Shown here one piece after another: positions 17,027 to 25,287 of a DNA stretch of 64,000 nucleotides. Position numbers and translations under genes: made by a program. This stretch comes from Lysobacter sp. M2-1 (GTDB taxonomy: Bacteria > Pseudomonadota > Gammaproteobacteria > Xanthomonadales > Xanthomonadaceae). Location: NCBI RefSeq assembly GCF_022662495.1, contig NZ_JAKPBU010000001.1, forward strand, positions 1,736,001-1,800,000. The letters are read 5' to 3'. Positions within the stretch are counted from its first letter, which is position 1; each line of letters starts with the position of its first letter. The notes under the pieces are model-generated. The model was not told the origin of the DNA, searched no databases, and saw only the letters and a program-made list of their open reading frames with translations.

Positions 17027-20000
17027 CCGTGCTTTCGGTTCCATGTACAGCGCTGCTTCGTAAGCAGATCGTCGCCTCCGGTTTTGTGGACGACAGCTGG
17101 TATAGGGCACGTTACCGCGACGTAGCGATGGTGGGAATGGATCCGGTTGAGCACTATCTGCGAATTGGAGCTCTTATCGGCCGTTCTCCAGGCCCCTTGT
17201 TTGATGGCCCCCGGTACCTTCGCGAGTATCCGGACATTGCGGCCTCAGGAAAGAATCCGCTCCTCCACTACCTCCAACATGGGATCCGCGAGGGACGGAT
17301 TCGCCATCCCCTGGAGCGAGTACCGGTCGGGGATCCCGCCGAGCACCTGGAATCGCTAGCCAATGCCACGCTCGACGGCGCGCCAAAACGGATGTTCGCA
17401 GGCTTCGACTTCGATGCTCAGGAGGAATTCCTCGGATGCATCGCCAAGCTTGTCGGAGACTCCGAGGCATGTAAGGTCAGCGTGATCATGCCAACCTATA
17501 ACCGGGGTGGCATGATCGGAACGGCAATCGAGTCGGTACTGGCGCAGACGCATCCGTCCTGGGAGCTGTTGATCGTCGACGACGGCAGTAGCGACAACAC
17601 TTTCGATGTGGTCGGCTCATTTGCCGCAGACTCACGGATTCGTATTTTCCGCCAGCATCACAGAGGTGTCAGCGCGGCGCGCAACACTGGGCTGGCGAAT
17701 GCAGAGGGTGATTGGATTTTCTATCTGGATTCCGACAATCGTTGGGCACCAGATTTCTTGCGTTCGATGGTGGTCTACCTCAAGCATGTCGGGCGCCGGT
17801 GCGGGTACAGCGCCATCGCCGTTCAAGACGACGACGGTGCCGTCGCAGGCTACCGGGGCGAGCCGTTCGACTGGAACGAATGCATCAAGGGGAACTACGT
17901 CGACCTGAATGCGTTCTGCCACGACCGGACCCTGTACCAGCTCAATGGCCCATTCGACGAAAGCCTTCGGAGGATGGTGGACTGGGACCTCATCCTTCGT
18001 TACACCAAGGCCGAATCGCCTGCTTACGCGCCCTTCGTTGGATGCTATTACCGCAACAGCAACGCCGACACCTCGCGCATCTCGGTATCGCAGCCGCTGG
18101 CATACCGCAGCGTTGTCCAAGCCAAGAACAGGCTCGAAGACCCAACGCCGGAGGCGATCGCGACCGACTTGAGGCTGCGCTTTGCCATTAAGATCCCCGC
18201 CCCGTTCGAGAAGCGCCAGGAGTGGGGCGACTTTCATTTTGCGGAGTCGCTCAAAACCAGCCTTGAACGTCTGGGCCATACGGTAGTCATCGACTTCCTC
18301 GGGAACTGGTACGACCGACCGGTTAGCCACGACCAGGTGGTACTCGTACTTCGTGGCCTCACCGCCTACGAACCCAGGCCGGGGCAAATCAACATCCTGT
18401 GGAACATCAGCCACCCCGACCAGGTTGCCTATGACGAATACGATGCGTACGACATCGCGTACGTTGCTTCCTTGTCGTACCCGAGGCTTCTCAACCAGAT
18501 AGTGTCAAGTCCAGTGCGGCCGCTCCTGCAATGCACCGACACTGATCGCTTCTGTCTTACTAGCGTCGCTGCCGCGAATGAAGACGCTATATTCGTGGGA
18601 AACTCACGCAACGAATATCGGCGCATCGTTCGTTGGGCGGTAGAATCTGGTGCCAGAGTCAAGGTCTACGGCAGTCGCTGGCAGCAGTTCATCGACGAGG
18701 ACCGCATTGCCGGCGAGAACATCGATAACCGTCTGCTCGGCGAGCATTATGCTTCCGCCAAGGCTGTACTCAACGACCATTGGGACTCGATGCGCGATTT
18801 CGGGTTCGTGTCCAACCGCGTGTTCGATGTTCTGGCCGCGGGCGGACGCTTGATCTCGGATCCGGTGCCTGCAATCTCGAAAATATTCACCAATGGCGTG
18901 TACGAGGTGGATTCGGCGGAGTCGCTTTCTCGCGCGCTCTTGGAAATGGACGGTACGGAAGGTCGGCCCGATCGCGGGCTTGCGGCCGATGTAGCCCGGC
19001 AGCATTCGTTCGATTCGCGGGTCATGCAGATCTGCAACGATATTCTTGTCTTTCTTGGTCTGCCAAAAGTGCATGCCGGCAACGACGGTACCGCCGAGCT
19101 CAGGTTTTCGCCCGAGCCCACTCGCGTAGGCGTACTCATGCAGAAAGGCAGGTATGGACCCACCAGTTCGGGCTACATTCGGCTGCTCGCTCCGCTGACC
19201 ACGGATGAGGCGTTGGGGAAAGTCGAAATCGTGGTGCTCGACGGGGTGGACGACCCCGCCGGGGAGGAGTGCGAAGCTTGGGTCGTCCAGCGCACCGCCA
19301 TCGGTGATCCGCATGCGGCCGAAGCACTCGTGGACCGACTACAGCAGCGGGGTGCGGCCCTCTTCGTTGACATTGACGATGCGCTTGCATTGCTCGATCC
19401 GTCGCACCCAGAAGCCGACGATTATCGGGTCAAGGATACGTCGCTGCGTTATCTCATGGGCGAGGCAAGGCAGGTTTGGTTTTCGACCGAGCATCTGCAA
19501 AGCGTCTACCCTGAGGTGGGCGCGCGCGGACGAGTATTCCGCAACAATCTGGACCCGCGTCTCTGGCGAAACTACCGCAAGCGGCGGCGATCCGTGGGAA
19601 GCAGCGACATGATGGAGCTGCTGTACATGGGAACGGCGACCCATGATGCTGATTTTGCGCTACTCCTTCCGGCACTCGATCGCTTGCACGAAGCGCATCC
19701 CGGCCGGTTCCGCCTGACTGTCATCGGTGCGTTGCGTCGGCCGCCGGATCGGGAATGGTTGCAGGTTACGACACCGCGCGGAAACCAGGGCAACTATGCA
19801 AGGTTTGTGCGTTGGCTGGCGCTCCAAGGTCCTTTCGATGTCGGATTGGCTCCACTGGCCGACACTCCATTCAACACTTGCAAGTCGGACATCAAGTTCC
19901 TTGACTACAGCGCGCTGGGGATAGCTACAGTACTCTCGGACAGCCCAGCTTACGGTGGCCTAGCAGGACGGGGTCTGGCGTTTGCATGCGGGAACACTGC

Positions 20001-20160
20001 GGACGCCTGGTTCGAGGTGCTGCAGGGGATCTTGGTTGGCGAACTGGATGTGGACGCAATTGCGAGTCATGCGTGGGACTATCTGTGGAACGAACGCACG
20101 GTTCAGGCCGAGCCCCTGATGCAGGCGATCGCGTCCGCTACATCGTGCGAGACCCGATGA
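17023..20160 (+). CDS. multi-domain glycosyltransferase (GT2 plus two GT-B-like modules)
   Basis: The 1045-residue protein starts with two PDV-type repeats (about 20-95). A GT2 domain follows from residue 152 (SVIMPTYNRGGMIGTAIESV, VDDGSSDNT, and the metal-site region YLDSDNRW). Next is a CgeB-like/Glyco_trans_1_2 module (about 370-680, with GNSRNEYRRI and GFVSNRVFDVLAAGGRLIS). The last part (about 705-1040) resembles a second GT-B fold (ELLYMGTATHDADFALLLPAL, then KFLDYSALGIATVLSDSPAYGG). It may therefore add more than one sugar to the chain. It overlaps the sulfotransferase-like gene by four bases and wbqC-like by four. Donor and acceptor sugars are unknown. Confidence 0.82.
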   Translation: MTVLSVPCTALLRKQIVASGFVDDSWYRARYRDVAMVGMDPVEHYLRIGALIGRSPGPLFDGPRYLREYPDIAASGKNPLLHYLQHGIREGRIRHPLERVPVGDPAEHLESLANATLDGAPKRMFAGFDFDAQEEFLGCIAKLVGDSEACKVSVIMPTYNRGGMIGTAIESVLAQTHPSWELLIVDDGSSDNTFDVVGSFAADSRIRIFRQHHRGVSAARNTGLANAEGDWIFYLDSDNRWAPDFLRSMVVYLKHVGRRCGYSAIAVQDDDGAVAGYRGEPFDWNECIKGNYVDLNAFCHDRTLYQLNGPFDESLRRMVDWDLILRYTKAESPAYAPFVGCYYRNSNADTSRISVSQPLAYRSVVQAKNRLEDPTPEAIATDLRLRFAIKIPAPFEKRQEWGDFHFAESLKTSLERLGHTVVIDFLGNWYDRPVSHDQVVLVLRGLTAYEPRPGQINILWNISHPDQVAYDEYDAYDIAYVASLSYPRLLNQIVSSPVRPLLQCTDTDRFCLTSVAAANEDAIFVGNSRNEYRRIVRWAVESGARVKVYGSRWQQFIDEDRIAGENIDNRLLGEHYASAKAVLNDHWDSMRDFGFVSNRVFDVLAAGGRLISDPVPAISKIFTNGVYEVDSAESLSRALLEMDGTEGRPDRGLAADVARQHSFDSRVMQICNDILVFLGLPKVHAGNDGTAELRFSPEPTRVGVLMQKGRYGPTSSGYIRLLAPLTTDEALGKVEIVVLDGVDDPAGEECEAWVVQRTAIGDPHAAEALVDRLQQRGAALFVDIDDALALLDPSHPEADDYRVKDTSLRYLMGEARQVWFSTEHLQSVYPEVGARGRVFRNNLDPRLWRNYRKRRRSVGSSDMMELLYMGTATHDADFALLLPALDRLHEAHPGRFRLTVIGALRRPPDREWLQVTTPRGNQGNYARFVRWLALQGPFDVGLAPLADTPFNTCKSDIKFLDYSALGIATVLSDSPAYGGLAGRGLAFACGNTADAWFEVLQGILVGELDVDAIASHAWDYLWNERTVQAEPLMQAIASATSCETR

Positions 20161-20861
20161 AGCGAATTGCCATCCTTCAGTCCAACTACATACCTTGGAA
20201 AGGGTATTTCGACATCATCGCGGCGGTCGATGAATTCGTCGTCTATGATTGCGTTCAATACACCAAGAACGACTGGCGAAACCGCAATCAGATCAAGACG
20301 CCACGGGGCAAGGCGTGGCTCACCATCCCGGTTCGCCAGCGGAGCTTGGAACAGACCATCGAGCGGACCGAGATCGCTGACTCAGCCTGCTTCTCAAAGC
20401 ATTGGTCGACGTTTCGGCAGAACTATGCGAAAGCCCCTCACATTGGCTTTTGCGCAGAGGCCCTGCAACCATTGTTTCAGGAACTCGGCGCATATCGCCT
20501 TCTATCACAAGCTAATGTCCGCATGATCAGGGCAATCTGCGAGCTGATCGGAATCAGCACCCGCATCCGGCATTCCGGTGAATTCGAGCTGTTCGGCGAC
20601 CGCAACGAACGGTTGGTGAACATATGCCGCCAAGCCGGAGCTTCGTATTATCTCTCGGGTACGGCGGCGAAGACTTACTTGGACGAGAGTCGGTTCGCGG
20701 AGGCGGGCGTGGTGGTCGAATGGATGAGTTACGACGGCTATGCGGAGTACCCGCAGCTTCATCCGCCGTTCGACCATTACGTCAGTGTGCTCGACCTCAT
20801 TGCTTCCGTCGGCTCGAAGGCGTCCGAGTACATGCTGCATGCCCGAAGGAAGGCGACATGA
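20157..20861 (+). CDS. WbqC-like protein
   Basis: The 234-residue protein fits the WbqC-like family, found in many O-antigen and capsule clusters and of uncertain biochemistry. It begins MKRIAILQSNYIPWKGYFD and has CVQYTKNDWRNRNQIKTPRG and YLSGTAAKTYLDE, all typical. No membrane segment or signal peptide is seen. ATG 20157 overlaps the upstream stop by four bases, and the 3' end overlaps the next gene by four bases, so it is probably translated with its neighbours. Confidence 0.85.
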   Translation: MKRIAILQSNYIPWKGYFDIIAAVDEFVVYDCVQYTKNDWRNRNQIKTPRGKAWLTIPVRQRSLEQTIERTEIADSACFSKHWSTFRQNYAKAPHIGFCAEALQPLFQELGAYRLLSQANVRMIRAICELIGISTRIRHSGEFELFGDRNERLVNICRQAGASYYLSGTAAKTYLDESRFAEAGVVVEWMSYDGYAEYPQLHPPFDHYVSVLDLIASVGSKASEYMLHARRKAT

Positions 20862-21790
20862 ACCGTTCGATCAGCGTCGTCGTGCCGGTATTTCGCAGCG
20901 GGCCCATGTTGTCAGTTCTATATCAGCGCCTGAGCGCCGTTCTGTCTGCGTTGACCGAGCGCTGGGAGATCGTGCTTGTGGACGACGCGAGTAACGACGG
21001 TACGTTTGACCATATGCTTGAGATAAGGCGCATCGACCAACGAGTCAAGCTCATCCGTTTCGCGCGCAATATGGGCCAGCATTACGCGACCCTGCATGGA
21101 TTGCGTCGCTGTTGCGGAGACTATGTCCTGACACTGGATGACGACCTGCAGAATCCGCCCGAGGAGATCCCGCGGTTCATCGCCAAATTGGACGATGGTT
21201 ACGACCTGGTAATCGGCCGGATCGAAGGCGCAAAGCGGCATTCTTTTCTTCGCAACCTCGCCAGTGGCGCCGTGCAGAAGCTGATCGGCCGGATTCTCGG
21301 CAAGCCCCCTTCGTTGTCGCTGTCGAGCTACAGATGCATGAGTGCGCGCGCGGCGAGGGGGATTTCGTCCTATTCAGGAGCGCAAGCATATCTGCCAGCA
21401 CTGATATTCGGCGCGGTGCCGCTGGACCGGATATGCAATCTCGATGTCGCCCACCATTCGCGCCTCGACGGACGCAGCCAGTACACCTTGCGCAAGCTGT
21501 TGAAGCTGTCCTCGTATCTGGTCGTCAACCATTCCTCCATTCCCCTGCGCTTCGTGACTGCCTGGGGTACTTTCTTGAGCATCGCCAGCCTGATCTATGC
21601 GAGCTACGTGGTGCTGGACGTACTGTTGACAGGTTCGAAAGTTACCGGTTGGCCGACGCTGGCGGTACTCGTCTCGTTCATGTCGGGCAACATCCTGATG
21701 TGTATGGGTATCCTCGGCGAGTACATCGGCCGGATCGTCAGCGAAAGAGCACGTATGGGGCAATCTCCCGTGTTCGAGGAATTCCTGTGA
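20858..21790 (+). CDS. membrane-anchored GT2, ArnC/DPM1-like
   Basis: The 310-residue protein has an N-terminal GT2 domain (SVVVPVFRSGPML, VLVDDASNDGT, TLDDDLQNPPEEIPRF) and two C-terminal membrane helices (about 225-300) with MGILGEYIGRI. These are the features of enzymes such as ArnC, GtrB and polyisoprenyl-phosphate mannosyltransferases. They load one sugar onto undecaprenyl phosphate at the cytoplasmic face. It is the natural partner of the SMR-type pair at 22851 and 23785 and of a GT-C enzyme. It overlaps its neighbours by four bases on both sides. Confidence 0.88.
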   Translation: MNRSISVVVPVFRSGPMLSVLYQRLSAVLSALTERWEIVLVDDASNDGTFDHMLEIRRIDQRVKLIRFARNMGQHYATLHGLRRCCGDYVLTLDDDLQNPPEEIPRFIAKLDDGYDLVIGRIEGAKRHSFLRNLASGAVQKLIGRILGKPPSLSLSSYRCMSARAARGISSYSGAQAYLPALIFGAVPLDRICNLDVAHHSRLDGRSQYTLRKLLKLSSYLVVNHSSIPLRFVTAWGTFLSIASLIYASYVVLDVLLTGSKVTGWPTLAVLVSFMSGNILMCMGILGEYIGRIVSERARMGQSPVFEEFL

Positions 21791-22854
21791 CCGGCCAGTT
21801 GTTCGTCACGGGCATGTTGCGGTCTGGCACCACGCTACTGCAGACCTTGCTGACAAACCATCCGCAGTTGTTCGTCGCATATCAACCGTTCCATCAACTC
21901 TATGTGGACGTGAAAAGGATGTTTCTCGAGGAGCAGGGCTGGAATCGCCTGCTGCCGCTCGGCGACGGCATGGATTCGTCCAGCGACGAGCCAGACCGAT
22001 TCGCGGCCTGGCTGAGGTCACGCACCTTCGATGCCGACGAACTCAGGTTGCTTATCAGCCGAGCAGCTACCGGCAAAGGTGGCGGCGCGGCCGATTTCTC
22101 GGCACCGCCTTTGCCCGCGCCTCTCGGGTTCTTCGGGCTCAGTACCCACCTGCATGCCAGCCTGGCTACCCGGTTTTCCAGGGACGACGCGGGCCAGGTT
22201 GGTTCCAAGGAGGTGCTATGCGAAGAGTACCTGCCGGCCATGACCAGTGAGGGCATCCACTGTCTGCTGATCGTTCGCGACCCGCGTGCCGTTATTGCGT
22301 CCGCCAACCACGGCCGCTATCGGGCTCAGGTTGGAGACCGTTATCCGTTGCTGATGCTGGTCCGCCTGTGGCGGAAGAGCGCACGGGCCTGGTTGGCCAT
22401 GGCGGGCACTGACAACGCGACCGTGGTTCGTTATGAAGATCTGGTTGCGAGACCGGACGCCGTACTCGAAGCGGTCGCCTCTGCCTTGTCGATAGCTTCG
22501 TTCCCCGATCAGCTCCTGCATTCGCCGTTGCGGGACCATCGAGGTGCGCCGTGGAAGGGGAATTCCTCGTTCGGCGACAAGATCAACGTCGACGCCGCCA
22601 GCGACGGCGCGTGGATGACCAAGCTTTCCACTGCCGAGGCGCGCTTCATCGAGGCATGCGCGAAGACGGAAATGGAGGCGCTTGGTTACGCGCCTGAGGT
22701 GCCGCCGCGTCGCATCGCGATTTCGGAATTCACCGAAAACGTCGTTGGGGTGCGCCCCGGGTATCTTGAACACTATGCACTTGGCCCAGCGAACCGCGAG
22801 ATCGAGTTGGCGCGATGGGACGCGGGAGCCGGTGATGGACCGGCGTCGCCATGA
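21787..22854 (+). CDS. second sulfotransferase-like protein
   Basis: The 355-residue protein starts at a GTG that overlaps the upstream stop (GTGA). FVTGMLRSGTTLLQTLL gives the PAPS 5'-phosphosulfate loop, and LLIVRDPRAVIASANHGRYR gives the 3'-phosphate site with the serine expected of sulfotransferases; VVRYEDLVARPDAVLE is also typical. The acceptor cannot be read from sequence. Together with the gene at 15266 and cysD/cysNC it suggests that the product of the island is sulfated. Some members of the superfamily use other substrates, so this is not certain. Confidence 0.8.
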   Translation: MTGQLFVTGMLRSGTTLLQTLLTNHPQLFVAYQPFHQLYVDVKRMFLEEQGWNRLLPLGDGMDSSSDEPDRFAAWLRSRTFDADELRLLISRAATGKGGGAADFSAPPLPAPLGFFGLSTHLHASLATRFSRDDAGQVGSKEVLCEEYLPAMTSEGIHCLLIVRDPRAVIASANHGRYRAQVGDRYPLLMLVRLWRKSARAWLAMAGTDNATVVRYEDLVARPDAVLEAVASALSIASFPDQLLHSPLRDHRGAPWKGNSSFGDKINVDAASDGAWMTKLSTAEARFIEACAKTEMEALGYAPEVPPRRIAISEFTENVVGVRPGYLEHYALGPANREIELARWDAGAGDGPASP

Positions 22855-23240
22855 CCGATGACGTGATTGGTAGCGGGAGACCGGAGCCTGGATCAGTGGC
22901 GCTACTGGTGATGCTCACGCTATTCAACGTCGGCTTGCAACTGGGAAGCGCGTTGATGCTTAAGTTGGCTCCCGACCTGGGCTCAGGCAGGTATGCTTGG
23001 ATCGGCATTCTGCTGGGCGGAGTCCTTGTGCTCAATGTCGTGCGGTTCGTGATTTGGGGTGCGGTGCACCGGCGCTACCCCCTGAGTGTCGCCTATCCGG
23101 CGTCGGCCGTGTTTTTCCCGGGGATTCTGGCGATGGCATGGTGGTTCGGCGAGACGGTAGGGCCGTCCCAGGTTGCAGGCGCTGGTCTGGTTATGGTTGG
23201 GGTCGTAGTTCTGCTGTCGGAACGGAGCATGGCATCGTGA
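22851..23240 (+). CDS. SMR/EamA-type small membrane protein, first of a pair
   Basis: The 129-residue protein has four predicted membrane helices and the ending [21 protein letters not shown], typical of EamA/SMR proteins. ArnE and ArnF, which flip undecaprenyl-phosphate-aminoarabinose, have this size and topology and act as a heterodimer. A second SMR-type gene lies just beyond the acyltransferase (23785-24102), so the two could form a heterodimer. The ATG overlaps the upstream stop by four bases. Confidence 0.75.
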   Translation: MTDDVIGSGRPEPGSVALLVMLTLFNVGLQLGSALMLKLAPDLGSGRYAWIGILLGGVLVLNVVRFVIWGAVHRRYPLSVAYPASAVFFPGILAMAWWFGETVGPSQVAGAGLVMVGVVVLLSERSMAS

Positions 23241-23788
23241 CGAGCGACATGCGATGGCATGGCAAGCTGCTGGCGAATCATGCGTACCTTTATGCGCTTA
23301 ACGCCTATTATCTTTTGCTTGGCTGCCTTCCCGAGCCTCTGCGGGGGCTAGGGTACCGGTTTGTGCTTGGTCGCTTGGGAAGCGGCGTATATTTCGACGC
23401 GCGGGTTTATATCAAATTTCCATGGCTGGTCGAGATCGGCAGCAAGGTGAGTATCAACCGGGGAGTGGAGATTTACCCGAGCTATAGAACTGGTAACAAG
23501 GTCGTAATCCACGACGACGTGCGAATTGGACCTCATGCAAGGTTTCATGCCGCCGGCCACGACATCGAATCGCCTGATTTCACGGAAACCGGTGCCGACA
23601 TCGTCATCGGTCCACGCAGCTGGATCGGGGCGGGCGCAGTGATCCTGCCTGGTGTCCATGTGGGAGAAGGGGCGGTCGTCGCGGCCGGAAGCATCGTCAC
23701 CCGCAGCGTTCCCGACTACGCCGTCGTCGCCGGCGCACCGGCGCGCGTCATCCGCGACCGTGGCGAGTCGGCGAGGCAAGTACGATGA
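23237..23788 (+). CDS. left-handed beta-helix acyltransferase
   Basis: The 183-residue protein has a short helical start and then hexapeptide repeats ([64 protein letters not shown]), ending in the family signature APARVI. The catalytic histidine is probably within HAAGHD. It would move an acetyl or other acyl group from an acyl-CoA to a sugar. Its place beside the WecE-type aminotransferase makes a sugar amine a possible acceptor. GTG 23237 overlaps the upstream stop by four bases; an in-frame ATG lies four codons later. Confidence 0.83.
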   Translation: MTSDMRWHGKLLANHAYLYALNAYYLLLGCLPEPLRGLGYRFVLGRLGSGVYFDARVYIKFPWLVEIGSKVSINRGVEIYPSYRTGNKVVIHDDVRIGPHARFHAAGHDIESPDFTETGADIVIGPRSWIGAGAVILPGVHVGEGAVVAAGSIVTRSVPDYAVVAGAPARVIRDRGESARQVR

Positions 23789-24102
23789 TGCTGTCGTTGT
23801 TCTCGCTGCTCGGCGCCTTGGGCGCTACCGCGGCAGCCCAGATCTCCTACAAGAAATACAGCATGGAGCATGGCCGTCGTAGCCTATGCCTCACGATCGT
23901 GTTGTTCGGCATCGCGCCTCCATTGACCTATCTTGCTGTCAAGGGGTTCGGTGTCGGTACGGTCTACATGAGTACTGCCATTACCTACGTCCTAGTCGCA
24001 CTCGCAGGCTGGCGCATGTTTGGCGAAAAGCCAACCCATCGCAGGATCGTCGGGATGGGGTTCGTCCTTGTCGGAATATTGGTCTACGGGATCGGTCTCT
24101 GA
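23785..24102 (+). CDS. SMR/EamA-type small membrane protein, second of a pair
   Basis: The 105-residue protein has four membrane helices and the closing motif [20 protein letters not shown], as in ArnE/ArnF and EmrE. It is shorter than its partner at 22851. It overlaps the acyltransferase gene by four bases and the aminotransferase gene by one (TGATG). A role in flipping a lipid-linked sugar is inferred from context; general drug export by an SMR pair is the alternative. Confidence 0.75.
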   Translation: MMLSLFSLLGALGATAAAQISYKKYSMEHGRRSLCLTIVLFGIAPPLTYLAVKGFGVGTVYMSTAITYVLVALAGWRMFGEKPTHRRIVGMGFVLVGILVYGIGL

Positions 24103-25238
24103 TGTCTATTCCATTCAACAAACCCTATATGACCGGGCGCGAGCTATGGCTTATCAGTCAGGCGCACGCCAACGGTCATCTCTCCGGAGACGGCCGATTC
24201 ACAAGACAATGCCATACGTGGCTTGAGCGTGCGATCGGTTGCCGCAAGGCATTGCTCACCCACTCATGCACCGCAGCTCTGGAAATGTCGGCTCTGCTGC
24301 TCGATCTCCAGCCGGGCGACGAAGTCATCATGCCTTCATTCACGTTCGTGTCCACGGCGAACGCTTTTGTTCTAAGGGGCGCGATTCCGGTGTTTGTCGA
24401 TGTTCGACCGGATACGTTGAATCTCGATGAATCGCTGGTCGAGGCGGCGATCACGTCCCGGACCAAGGCGATCTGCGTCGTGCACTACGCCGGAGTCGCT
24501 TGTGAAATGGACGCGATCACCGCCGTTGCCGAACGGCATGGGCTGAAGGTAGTGGAGGATGCCGCTCAGGGCATATTCTCTACGTACAAGGGGCGCCCGC
24601 TAGGCAGCCTGGGCGCATTCGGGGCGCTCAGCTTCCACGAGACCAAGAACGTGATCTCGGGGGAGGGCGGGGCGCTTCTGATCAACGATCAGGCATACGT
24701 TGAACGTGCGGAGATCATCCGCGAGAAGGGCACGAACCGTAGCAAGTTCTTCCGTGGTCAGGTCGATAAGTACACGTGGGTGGATGTCGGATCTTCGTAT
24801 CTGCCGGGCGAGATCATTGCGGCATTCCTCGCTGCGCAGCTGGAGCAAGGTGAAGAGATCACCCGTATGCGCCTGTCGGTGTGGGATCGCTACCACGCAT
24901 GGGCGCAGGCCTTCGAAGACCAAGAATTAGTGCGCCGGCCAGTGGTTCCTGAGCACTGTGGACACAATGCCCACATGTATTACCTGCTGTTGCGTGGCCT
25001 GGAGCAGCGCACAGCGTTCATCGAGGCGATGAAGGCGAAGGGAGTAGGCGCGGTATTTCACTACATTCCGCTACATTCGTCGCCGGCGGGCCAGCGATTC
25101 GGTCGTGCCGCCGGGCAGCTGCCTGTGACCGACGACGCGGCCGACCGTCTGGTGCGCTTGCCTCTGTGGACGGGGCTCGCCGAATCCCTCGACGAAGTGT
25201 TGGATGCGGCCGGCGATGTGCTCGCGACGCTGCGCTAG
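24102..25238 (+). CDS. wecE: dTDP-4-amino-4,6-dideoxygalactose transaminase, WecE/RffA type
   Basis: The 378-residue protein matches E. coli WecE along its length: IPFNKP at the start, KLLTHSCTAALEM-type segment (here KALLTHSCTAALEM), PGDEVIMPSFTFVSTANAF, HYAGVACEMD, EDAAQG, the PLP lysine in SFHETKN, and EIIREKGTNRSKFFRGQVDK. WecE converts dTDP-4-keto-6-deoxyglucose to dTDP-Fuc4N using glutamate. The upstream enzymes (RmlA, RmlB) are not in the window. In the common antigen pathway Fuc4N is acetylated by the GNAT protein WecD; here the beta-helix acyltransferase may take that step. Confidence 0.92.
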   Translation: MSIPFNKPYMTGRELWLISQAHANGHLSGDGRFTRQCHTWLERAIGCRKALLTHSCTAALEMSALLLDLQPGDEVIMPSFTFVSTANAFVLRGAIPVFVDVRPDTLNLDESLVEAAITSRTKAICVVHYAGVACEMDAITAVAERHGLKVVEDAAQGIFSTYKGRPLGSLGAFGALSFHETKNVISGEGGALLINDQAYVERAEIIREKGTNRSKFFRGQVDKYTWVDVGSSYLPGEIIAAFLAAQLEQGEEITRMRLSVWDRYHAWAQAFEDQELVRRPVVPEHCGHNAHMYYLLLRGLEQRTAFIEAMKAKGVGAVFHYIPLHSSPAGQRFGRAAGQLPVTDDAADRLVRLPLWTGLAESLDEVLDAAGDVLATLR

Positions 25239-25287
25239 CCGCAAACCCTGTGCCCCCGCATTCGTGCACCAACGCCCCTGACGAGCC

